A stretch of DNA of 8,307 bases, from the NCBI GenBank assembly GCA_025462785.1, contig JAOAPG010000019.1:1-8307 (forward strand), given 5' to 3'. The number at the start of each line of letters is the position of its first letter. Position 1 is the stretch's first letter. The stretch comes from Acidobacteriaceae bacterium. GTDB taxonomy: Bacteria > Acidobacteriota > Terriglobia > Terriglobales > Acidobacteriaceae. The translations under genes were made by a program, and so were the position numbers. This document shows, in pieces, positions 1 to 6,448 of this stretch. The notes under the pieces were generated by a model. The model was not told where the DNA came from and ran no database searches. It saw only the letters and a program-made list of their open reading frames with translations.

Positions 1-420
1 GCGTTCGACAAGGCAATTTCTTCGCGCACCGATTCCATCGATCCCTTTTACCGCCGTGGAATTGCCGAAGTGAGAATGGACGATTTTGCAGCTGCAGTGC
101 CGGATTTGGAACGGGTAGTAGCCGCCGAACCGACGTACGATTTTCACGGAGCCATGGGCTTACTCGCGCACGTCTTCGCGAACACTAATCAACCGGATAA
201 GGCGGAAGCGTTATTCAAAGAAGCCACGAAAATCTCGACTTCTTCAGAAACGTATTACAACTATGCGCTTTTCCTGGCGGCACAGAAGCGGGATGCCGAA
301 GCACGAGAATGGGCGAAAAAGCTCCTGGCAAAGAAGCAGAATATGCCGGGATATCTGAAGCGTAGAGAGAGGCCCTGGTTCAGGAAGGCGAATGGGTTAC
401 TGAGAGGTTTGCCGGGCTGA
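1..420 (+). CDS. Tetratricopeptide-repeat protein, C-terminal part (5' truncated)
   Basis: The frame is open from the first base of the window, so only the last 139 residues are visible and the true start lies upstream. About three TPR-like helix pairs can be seen: one around DPFYRRGIAEV...AAVPDLERVVAAEP, one around GAMGLLAHVFANTNQPDKAEALFKEA, and one around SETYYNYALFLAAQKRDAEAREWAKKLL. The spacing and the small/aromatic residues fit the TPR consensus. The protein ends in a basic tail rich in Arg, Lys and Trp (GYLKRRERPWFRK), not another repeat. TPR arrays are protein-protein interaction scaffolds; no enzymatic function is visible and the partner is unknown. The stop codon lies 18 bp before thrC on the same strand, so the two may be cotranscribed, although nothing in the protein links it to threonine synthesis. 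Any N-terminal membrane anchor or other domain would be outside the window. Confidence 0.85.
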   Translation, partial: AFDKAISSRTDSIDPFYRRGIAEVRMDDFAAAVPDLERVVAAEPTYDFHGAMGLLAHVFANTNQPDKAEALFKEATKISTSSETYYNYALFLAAQKRDAEAREWAKKLLAKKQNMPGYLKRRERPWFRKANGLLRGLPG

Positions 421-438
421 TGCTAAACTTTTCTGTCC

Positions 439-1641
439 ATGGCCGCCATCGCTTATCTCGAGTGCACCAAATGTGGTGTACACCTTTCCGCCGATGTTCC
501 CCAAACTGTTTGTCCGAAAGACGGCGGCATTCTTTATGCTCGCTATGACCTTGCATCCCTAAAGCAAAGCTTTAGGCCTGCCTCGCTCCTCGGAAGGCCC
601 GCGACCATGTGGCGCTATGCCGAGGTCCTCCCCGACGCTCCGCCCATTTCGCTAGGTGAGGGTTTTACTCCCATGCTGCCCAGCCGTGAATTTCCTAACG
701 CGTACATCAAGGATGAAGGCCTCAATCCCACTGGTTCATTCAAGGCTCGCGGCATGTCCGCTGCTGTCACTATGGCGAAGGCTTATAGATTGAAAAAGCT
801 CGCCGCGCCATCGGCCGGAAACGCCGCCAGCGCACTCGCGGCCTATGCTGCTGCCGCTGGGATCGAAGCGCATATTTTCATGCCCAAAGATGTTCCGTTG
901 GCAAATCGAATCGAGTGCCAGAGCTACGGCGCTCACGTGACATTAGTCGACGGCCTGATCAGCGACTGTGCCCGGATGGTGGGCGAGCAGAAAGAAAGAG
1001 AAGGCTGGTTTGATGTTTCTACATTGAAAGAGCCGTTTCGCGTGGAAGGCAAAAAGACGATGGGATACGAAGTGGCGGAGCAACTGGGATGGAAGCTCCC
1101 GCAAGGAATCATTTATCCCACAGGAGGCGGTGTTGGATTATTAGGGATGTGGAAGGCATTCGATGAGATGGAACAGTTGGGATGGATCGGCAGCGAGCGT
1201 CCGAAGATGGTGTGCGTACAATCAGCAGGTTGCGCCCCTGTAATTAAAGCGTGGGATGAAGGAAAGAACAGCGCGGAAGTTTGGAATAACGCGACCACAT
1301 CAGCTGCAGGCCTCCTCGTTCCCAAGCCGTACGGCGACTACCTGATTCTGGAGATCCTAAAGAAAAGCGGCGGCGCTGCCATTGCGGTTACTGACCAGGA
1401 AATCATGGATGCATTCCGGCAATGGGCCCATGTCGAAGGAATATTTGCCGCACCAGAGGGCGCGGCATCCTTGGCAGCCTTCAGAAAGTTGCGAGCCAGC
1501 CGATTTTTCGGGCCTGAGGACAAGGTCGTGCTTTTCAATACTGGGTCGGGCTTGAAGTACCTGGACGTGATCGAAGGCATGAACAAGAAAACAAAACCGC
1601 CTGCATCAAGAAACATAGGCGGAATTATCGGGCCATATTAA
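439..1641 (+). CDS. thrC: Threonine synthase (PLP-dependent, fold type II)
   Basis: The 400-residue cytosolic enzyme should convert O-phospho-L-homoserine to L-threonine and phosphate, the last step of threonine synthesis. The N-terminus resembles a small zinc-ribbon (Cys9, Cys12, Cys25), but the expected fourth cysteine is Asp28. The PLP-binding lysine is Lys102 in NPTGSFKARG. The SAGNA motif at about 125-129 contacts the cofactor, and the glycine loop PTGGGVGLLGMWKAF (about 227-241) binds PLP phosphate. A second conserved block, FNTGSGLKYLD, lies at 366-376. Length matches the short form of the family. The ATG at 439 is used because the zinc-ribbon begins directly after it; no good Shine-Dalgarno sequence precedes it. 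It follows the TPR gene by 18 bp and converges with the monooxygenase gene. Related fold-type II enzymes such as cysteate synthase or threonine dehydratase are less likely, given the ribbon and the full set of threonine-synthase-like motifs. Confidence 0.93.
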   Translation: MAAIAYLECTKCGVHLSADVPQTVCPKDGGILYARYDLASLKQSFRPASLLGRPATMWRYAEVLPDAPPISLGEGFTPMLPSREFPNAYIKDEGLNPTGSFKARGMSAAVTMAKAYRLKKLAAPSAGNAASALAAYAAAAGIEAHIFMPKDVPLANRIECQSYGAHVTLVDGLISDCARMVGEQKEREGWFDVSTLKEPFRVEGKKTMGYEVAEQLGWKLPQGIIYPTGGGVGLLGMWKAFDEMEQLGWIGSERPKMVCVQSAGCAPVIKAWDEGKNSAEVWNNATTSAAGLLVPKPYGDYLILEILKKSGGAAIAVTDQEIMDAFRQWAHVEGIFAAPEGAASLAAFRKLRASRFFGPEDKVVLFNTGSGLKYLDVIEGMNKKTKPPASRNIGGIIGPY

Positions 1642-1649
1642 AGGGGCAT

Positions 1650-2897
1650 TCAGCAGTTAGCGCTGGCAGAATCGATGTGCGCGTCTCGCGTGTGAACGTG
1701 CTCTGGCCGAATGCCCAATCCGACCACCCGCGCTGGGATGCGCCTTAGCACTGGAAATTGCTGCAAGAGCCTCAGCGGCAATGGCAACCGAGTAATTGGT
1801 GTTTTGTCAGTCAACGCCGGACCGATAAAGCGCTTATGCGCAAAAACCTGAAATTCTTGCGTCATACTTGTTGGAAATTCTCGGCGGCGGTGCACTTTAG
1901 CTAGTTGCTCATCAGTCACCGCTCCATGCCGCAGCGGCTCCGCAAGAAACTTAGCGGCAGCGACCGCATCCTGAATGGCCAAATTGATGCCAACGCCTCC
2001 AATGGGAGACATAGCATGAGCGGCGTCTCCAATGCACAGAAGTCCCGCCCGTGACCACTGCCGCAGGTGATCAACGGCGACCGATAATAGCTTGATATCG
2101 TTCCAGTCTCTTAGCTCGTCTACCCGTCCCCGAAAGAGCGGCGCGACAGTCGCAATCTCTTCGCGAAATTCGGGCAGGCCTTTTTGTTTGATCTGGTCGA
2201 AGGCTCCCTTCGGAATCACGAACGCGCATTGCCAATAATCGCCGCGGTCAATCGTCACTAGAATCCTTCCTGCTCTAAAGCGTCCGAGAGCCTGATTGAC
2301 ATCGCTGGGTTGCCGCGAGATTCGCATCCAAAGCACATCGATGGGAGCTCCACGGTCGATCACTTCTAGTCCAGCGCGCTTGCGAACAACAGAATGGCGA
2401 CCATCGGCTCCCACCGTTAAGTCCGCCCGCACTTTCAGCCCACCTTGGGGAGTCTTGCTTTGTACGCCGACTATGCGCTCATTTTCTTCGATCAGATCCG
2501 TGACTTCGGATTCCATGCGCAAGTGAAATTCTGCATAAAGTTTTCCTTTCTCGGCAATAAAGTTTAAGAAGTCCCACTGCCGCATGAGCGCTATGAACTT
2601 GCAATCTGTCGGAAGATGCGAAAAGTCGGCGATTGGCACTGTGAAGTCTTCGATTTGAGCGCCGATCCGGGGCAGCTCTTGATGCGGGCGCCGCAGGAAT
2701 TCCTCCAGTATTCCAAGTTCGTACATGACTTCAAGGGTAGAGGGATGAATGGTGTCCCCGCGAAAATCCCGCAGAAAATCCGCGTGCTTTTCGAGCACCA
2801 CAACCTCGATGCCAGCACGAGCGAGCAGAAAGCCCAGCATCATGCCTGCTGGACCTCCGCCCGCGATGCAGCAGCGAACTTGTATGGTTTGAGACAT
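1650..2897 (-). CDS. FAD-dependent monooxygenase (PHBH/UbiH-like, class A flavoprotein)
   Basis: This 415-residue protein carries the three hallmarks of class A aromatic-ring hydroxylases. They are the Rossmann dinucleotide motif GGGPAG (13-18) with acidic Glu36 ending the second strand (VVLEKH), the DG motif GADGRHSVVRK (163-173), and the GD motif CIGDAAHAMSPIGGVGIN (288-305) that binds the FAD ribityl chain. Family members take electrons from NAD(P)H and insert one oxygen atom into aromatic or quinone-like substrates. The substrate here cannot be told, and the neighbours do not point to a catabolic or ubiquinone pathway. There is no signal peptide, so it is probably cytosolic or loosely membrane associated. 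The ATG at 2897 places the Rossmann motif at its normal distance from the N-terminus. A possible AGGTGA ribosome site lies rather far upstream (about 15 nt). It is divergent from the sensor kinase gene and convergent with thrC (8-bp gap). An oxidoreductase or halogenase role cannot be excluded. Confidence 0.88.
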   Translation of the reverse strand: MSQTIQVRCCIAGGGPAGMMLGFLLARAGIEVVVLEKHADFLRDFRGDTIHPSTLEVMYELGILEEFLRRPHQELPRIGAQIEDFTVPIADFSHLPTDCKFIALMRQWDFLNFIAEKGKLYAEFHLRMESEVTDLIEENERIVGVQSKTPQGGLKVRADLTVGADGRHSVVRKRAGLEVIDRGAPIDVLWMRISRQPSDVNQALGRFRAGRILVTIDRGDYWQCAFVIPKGAFDQIKQKGLPEFREEIATVAPLFRGRVDELRDWNDIKLLSVAVDHLRQWSRAGLLCIGDAAHAMSPIGGVGINLAIQDAVAAAKFLAEPLRHGAVTDEQLAKVHRRREFPTSMTQEFQVFAHKRFIGPALTDKTPITRLPLPLRLLQQFPVLRRIPARVVGLGIRPEHVHTRDAHIDSASANC

Positions 2898-3017
2898 GGA
2901 ATTGTTCAGCGTATCACCTAGATATTTTTATTCAATCAAGCAGTTTAGCCCGTTCCATTTACGATTCCGAAAACGCCCATCCTTCGCTTCGTGCTACATT
3001 TTGCTCAGCGGTTATCG

Positions 3018-3043
3018 TTTTTGTGAAAGATCTTTCGTAAAAA
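3018..3043. promoter_or_regulatory. Operator-like 26-bp near-palindrome upstream of the sensor kinase
   Basis: The left arm TTTTTGTGAAAGA (3018-3030) and right arm TCTTTCGTAAAAA (3031-3043) are reverse complements except at two symmetric positions, giving 11 of 13 matching pairs around a perfect 12-bp core GAAAGATCTTTC. The element ends 15 bp before the kinase ATG, in the 161-bp spacer between two divergent genes. The symmetry without a loop suits binding by a dimeric regulator better than an RNA hairpin. The bound protein is unknown. No convincing -35/-10 pair could be picked out in the rest of this spacer. Confidence 0.45.
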
Positions 3044-3058
3044 ATCGGCCGGACACAG

Positions 3059-4411
3059 ATGGATCAGGGTCTCATACTCGTCAATTTGCTTGTTCAACTC
3101 GGCGTAGCTGCCGCGGTCGCTAGTGCGCTGGTCCGTTCGGTCGAGTTCAAGAAATTACTATTTCGCGAAAGTCGTTCCTTCAAACAGCGAATTTATTTAG
3201 TCCTGTGGATCGGAATTCCCATAGCCTTGGGCGTCTGGATTCGATTTATTGCCAAGAGCTTTTTTGCTGGCGATCTATCATTTGAGACAACGATTCTGCT
3301 AGGTGTGGTTGCAGGCAGATTCAATGGCGCGCTTGGAGGCGCGCTCATCGCGTTGCCGGCTGTGCTTCATGGAGAATGGGCTACCTTGCCCTTTAACCTT
3401 CTTTGTGGAGTCATTGCGGGCCAGCTACGCCGTATCGCCCCGGATCGCGAAGATATCTGGTCGTTTTCGCCATTTATCGATCTCAGCATTTACCGCATGA
3501 TTCGCCGCAACCTGCCGACGCCTCGATTATTCGATTGGCAAGTTATGTTTTTTGCCACCATCGTGGGCCTGCGATTTGTCCACACGGAACTGGCCAGATT
3601 TTTTCCACGCGCGACATATAGTCTCGAGAGCCCGAATCTCTGGGTGGAAGCAGCCATCTACGCGACTTCGATCATGGTCATCGGGACTGAACTTAAGATT
3701 TGGAATAGTGTTCGCATTCAGATCAAGCTCGAAGAGCAAGAACGGTTGCTGCTGCACTCCCGCATGGAAGCCTTGCAGAACCAGATTAATCCGCACTTTC
3801 TTTTCAATACCCTGAATTCGATTTCATCACTCGTCCGCTTCGATCCCGATACTGCTCGCGAGCTTATTATCAAACTCGCGACCATTTTGCGTCGTCTGTT
3901 GAACAGCAGTGATTCTTTTGTTCCTTTGCAGGACGAAGTGGATTTCATCGACAATTACCTCGACATCGAAGTTGTTCGATTTGGGCGTGACAAACTGCGC
4001 GTTGTTAAAGAGCTTGATCCGGCGACTCTCGAGGTGATGGTTCCCAGCATGTTGCTGCAACCTTTGGTGGAAAATTCCATAAAGCACGGGCTTTCTTCGA
4101 AGATCGAAGGAGGCAGTATTTATATGCGCAGCCGGCTCACGGATTCGACCCTTACGATCGAAGTGGAAGATGACGGGGTCGGCATGGGATCGGCGAGCTT
4201 CATTGAAAGACCGACTGGACTAGGCGGAAATGGTATAGGAATGGCGAATATTGCAGAGCGTCTAAAGGTCCTCTATGGCGAGCGGGCGAAGATGACGATC
4301 GATAGCCGCCAAGGGCGGGGAACACTCGTCAGATTACGGCTTCCGGTACTGGCCACGGAGGGTGCGATTCCCATTGCTCTCTATGAAGAACGTTCCAGTA
4401 CGCGGCGATAG
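3059..4411 (+). CDS. Membrane sensor histidine kinase, LytS/YehU type
   Basis: The 450-residue protein has an N-terminal membrane region with about five or six hydrophobic segments (roughly 5-25, 46-66, 77-102, 110-123, 162-174, 195-211), resembling the 5TM sensor of LytS-type kinases. A short helical linker follows (about 218-240, rich in Glu, Gln and Leu). The His_kinase domain contains the phosphoacceptor His246 in QINPHFLFNTLNSIS. The C-terminal HATPase domain shows the N box LVENSIKHG (337-345), the G1 box EDDGVGM (370-376), the G2 box GGNGIGMANI (389-398) and the GRGT strand (419-422). All catalytic boxes look intact, so it should autophosphorylate at the inner membrane. Relatives usually act on LytTR response regulators, but none is encoded next to it here. 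The ATG at 3059 has only a weak ribosome site. The last 31 bp overlap the 3' end of bshA on the other strand. The signal sensed is unknown. Confidence 0.92.
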   Translation: MDQGLILVNLLVQLGVAAAVASALVRSVEFKKLLFRESRSFKQRIYLVLWIGIPIALGVWIRFIAKSFFAGDLSFETTILLGVVAGRFNGALGGALIALPAVLHGEWATLPFNLLCGVIAGQLRRIAPDREDIWSFSPFIDLSIYRMIRRNLPTPRLFDWQVMFFATIVGLRFVHTELARFFPRATYSLESPNLWVEAAIYATSIMVIGTELKIWNSVRIQIKLEEQERLLLHSRMEALQNQINPHFLFNTLNSISSLVRFDPDTARELIIKLATILRRLLNSSDSFVPLQDEVDFIDNYLDIEVVRFGRDKLRVVKELDPATLEVMVPSMLLQPLVENSIKHGLSSKIEGGSIYMRSRLTDSTLTIEVEDDGVGMGSASFIERPTGLGGNGIGMANIAERLKVLYGERAKMTIDSRQGRGTLVRLRLPVLATEGAIPIALYEERSSTRR

Positions 4412-5523
4412 AACTCTTCGTATTGAGGAATAATCTTGGTTGTGCAGAAACGTGATTGCGCAACTTCGCGGCTGGCTTTGGCCATCTTGCGCAAACGGTT
4501 CTCGTCTTTTAACAGATCAATTGCGTAGTTCGCCATGGTATCGACATCGCCGACTTCAGCCAGATAGCCGCTCTTGCCATGCTCGATCACTTCAGGAACA
4601 CCACCGACGCGAGTGGCGATCGGTACGACCTCGCAGGCCATTCCTTCCAAAGCTGCCAGTCCAAATGACTCCAGTTCACTGGGTAGCAACATGAGATCTG
4701 CTAGGGCGAGCTTGGTATAAACCTGATCCTGCTTACCGAGAAAAATTACGTCGTTCTGGATTCCTTTATGCGCTGCTAGCCATTCTGCACGGGAACGATC
4801 GGGTCCATCGCCGATCAATAGTAGCTTCGAAGGGACTTGCTTTCGTACGCGATCGAAGATTTCTATCGTATCCATCAGGCGCTTTACGGGCCGAAAATTC
4901 GACAAGTGAACCAAGATCCGCTCGCCATTGGGCGCGTACTCAAGGCGCCGATTCGCTGCGTCTGCATCGCGAACATAAAGATCGCAATTCACAAAGTTGT
5001 AAATGACTTGGATGTGGTTCTGAATATCGAACTCCCGCAAAGTTCGTTCGCGCAGATATTCCGAGATTGCGGTTACGCCGTCGCTTTGTTCAATCGAGAA
5101 TCGCGTGATTGGTAAATAGGAAGGATCTTGTCCGACAAGAGTGATATCGGTTCCGTGTAGGGTTGTAACAAACGGAAGCCGTCGCTTAGGTTTGCCTGCG
5201 GCCAGCATCTGTTTCGCGAGCATCGCGCTCACCGAATGCGGAATCGCATAGTGCACATGAAGCAAGTCAAGTTCGTAAAATTCCGAGACCTCCGCCATAC
5301 GGGTTGCCAGCGCCAAATCGTAAGGTGGGTAATCGAAAAGTGGATAACGAGAAACTTCGACCTCATGGTAATGGATATTTGGGTGAGGCCGGGTGAGACG
5401 GATAGGCTGCGCGTAGGTGATGAAGTGAACCTGATGGCCACGGTCGGCAAGTTCCAGGCCAAGCTCGGTGGCGACAACTCCGCTTCCTCCGTAGGTCGGG
5501 TAACACGTTATTCCGATCTTCAT
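4381..5523 (-). CDS. bshA: N-acetyl-alpha-D-glucosaminyl L-malate synthase (bacillithiol pathway)
   Basis: This GT4-family (GT-B fold) glycosyltransferase should join UDP-GlcNAc and L-malate to give GlcNAc-malate, the first step of bacillithiol synthesis in the cytosol. Seen in the sequence: the N-terminal MKIGITCYPTYGGSGVVATE with its GGSG loop (12-15), HYAIPHS (91-97), LHGTDITLVGQDPSY (122-136), HLSNFRPVKR (206-215), GDGPD (238-242), and the donor-site block ESFGLAALEG (285-294). The combination of HGTDITLVG and SNFRPVKR is characteristic of BshA. The ATG at 5523 is preferred because it starts exactly where relatives start, gives 380 residues (the usual length), and has AGGA 4 nt upstream. 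An in-frame GTG at 5559 would add 12 residues lacking family support and lies inside a hairpin. The gene follows the PilZ gene (100-bp gap), and its 3' end overlaps the kinase gene by 31 bp. bshB and bshC are not in this window. Confidence 0.93.
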   Translation of the reverse strand: MKIGITCYPTYGGSGVVATELGLELADRGHQVHFITYAQPIRLTRPHPNIHYHEVEVSRYPLFDYPPYDLALATRMAEVSEFYELDLLHVHYAIPHSVSAMLAKQMLAAGKPKRRLPFVTTLHGTDITLVGQDPSYLPITRFSIEQSDGVTAISEYLRERTLREFDIQNHIQVIYNFVNCDLYVRDADAANRRLEYAPNGERILVHLSNFRPVKRLMDTIEIFDRVRKQVPSKLLLIGDGPDRSRAEWLAAHKGIQNDVIFLGKQDQVYTKLALADLMLLPSELESFGLAALEGMACEVVPIATRVGGVPEVIEHGKSGYLAEVGDVDTMANYAIDLLKDENRLRKMAKASREVAQSRFCTTKIIPQYEEFYRRVLERSS

Positions 5524-5542
5524 GTGGTCCTGTGACGCAGGG

Positions 5543-5575
5543 ATGTAACAGCCTCTCACATTCGATGGCTTACAT
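5543..5575 (-). promoter_or_regulatory. Inverted repeat (hairpin) in the bshA leader
   Basis: On the minus strand ATGTAAGCC (5575-5567) can pair with GGC-TG-TTACAT (5553-5543), giving nine base pairs interrupted by a 2-nt bulge around a 13-nt loop. The structure lies 19 bp upstream of the preferred bshA start. There is no following T-run, so a Rho-independent terminator for the PilZ gene is unlikely. An operator or a leader hairpin influencing bshA expression is possible. The repeat is short and could be chance. Confidence 0.3.
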
Positions 5576-5623
5576 GCGGCTTAGATTCAGATTTTGGATT
5601 AATGTCCGGTTGGGGGACGAGAA

Positions 5624-6310
5624 TTAGTCCGTGCTCGTGGCGCCTTTTGCACTTTCGCGGCTGCCAAGGCCTTCATCCATTTTGTCGAGATATTGCTGCA
5701 AACGATGTTGGACCGTATTGTCCAATGCCGTGAACTCGATGCCCATACCTACCCCGGGATCACTGGCGCGAACCACACCGGTCGTCTTAATTTTTTCTGA
5801 GTCGATCCAGAACGCAATAAGAGTTTTGATGCCCGTCGAAAGTGGAATTAACGTTTCCACGTAGCAGCCCCGGCCACCTATATCTGTAGCACTGGTCTGC
5901 ATATGCGGACGGCGAGAGTCTTCGAAGGAAATTTCAATCGGGAACAACATCTTGTGTCGCACAAAGCGTCGCTTATTTTTACCCCGCGGCTGCTGCATGG
6001 TGGGATCGTTGGGAGTGAGTTCCTCCCAAGGATTCTGTTGATTATCGAGGATCTCGACTCCCGCTTCGATTTTTCGAACCAGTCCACCATCGACGACCCA
6101 TACCACTCGAAAACGGGCTTTCTTCTCACCGTACTGCACCCCAATTACTTCGCCCGGTTTTAAACCGTGGTTTATACGCGAGAGCATCGCGCCGTGGCTG
6201 CTGATATTGCCCGCGCTGGCACTTTGGAAGAAGGGACGGCCTTCGGCATCCATGCCCCAGACTCGCACGGGGATGTCTGCCTCCAAACGAAGTTCTGGTC
6301 TCTGTTCCAT
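5624..6310 (-). CDS. Tandem PilZ-domain protein, probable c-di-GMP effector
   Basis: The 228-residue soluble protein appears to contain two PilZ-type beta-barrels. The first (about 3-90) has both parts of the c-di-GMP signature: R4-x3-R8 at the very N-terminus and NISSHG (N35-x-S37-x2-G40), followed by the strands VIGVQYG and ARFRVVWV. A linker rich in Pro, Asn and Gln (about 90-110) leads to a second domain (about 112-205) with R114-x3-R118 and DIGGRG (143-148), where the usual serine is Gly145. It ends with VVRASDPGVGMGIEF, a typical PilZ strand pair, and a short helical tail. No membrane segment or catalytic domain is present, so it likely acts by binding a partner protein. The target (motility, secretion or envelope synthesis) cannot be told. 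The ATG at 6310 is chosen because moving downstream would lose Arg4 and Arg8. The ribosome site is weak. The gene sits between the deacetylase and bshA genes on the same strand. Confidence 0.82.
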   Translation of the reverse strand: MEQRPELRLEADIPVRVWGMDAEGRPFFQSASAGNISSHGAMLSRINHGLKPGEVIGVQYGEKKARFRVVWVVDGGLVRKIEAGVEILDNQQNPWEELTPNDPTMQQPRGKNKRRFVRHKMLFPIEISFEDSRRPHMQTSATDIGGRGCYVETLIPLSTGIKTLIAFWIDSEKIKTTGVVRASDPGVGMGIEFTALDNTVQHRLQQYLDKMDEGLGSRESAKGATSTD

Positions 6311-6342
6311 GAAGAGCCCGAAGTTACTTTGAAATCTCTAAA

Positions 6343-6372
6343 CTGGACTTTAATAATAACCCGCAAGTCCAG
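6343..6372 (-). promoter_or_regulatory. Inverted repeat upstream of the PilZ gene
   Basis: CTGGACTT (6343-6350) and AAGTCCAG (6365-6372) are perfect 8-bp reverse complements separated by an AT-rich 14-bp spacer. The element begins 32 bp upstream of the PilZ ATG, within the 138-bp gap after the deacetylase gene. On the minus strand an AT-rich TATATT lies about 20 bp further upstream, but no good -35 accompanies it. The repeat could be an operator half-site pair or a leader hairpin. It has no U-tract to make it an obvious terminator. Confidence 0.35.
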
Positions 6373-6448
6373 CGTTCGCATTAGCAATATAGTAGCTTAC
6401 GGATGCCGAAAGGACCTGCACAACCGGGTTGCCGAGCTGTCGCGCAAG

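Noticed and set aside
1642..1649. Bidirectional terminator between thrC and the monooxygenase gene
   Set aside because: The gap is only 8 bp and no hairpin with T-tracts spans the two stops.
2616..2921. Plus-strand open frame of 101 codons antisense to the monooxygenase gene
   Set aside because: It lies opposite a gene with all family motifs; its translation shows no domain and it is best seen as a shadow frame.
2896..3123. Small plus-strand frame in the divergent spacer overlapping the kinase start
   Set aside because: Its composition is not protein-like (Phe/Ser/Arg-rich) and it overlaps the well-supported kinase gene in another frame.
5524..5559. Upstream in-frame GTG start for bshA adding 12 residues
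   Set aside because: The extra residues have no family counterpart, the start lies within a hairpin, and the ATG at 5523 has an AGGA site and gives the standard BshA N-terminus.
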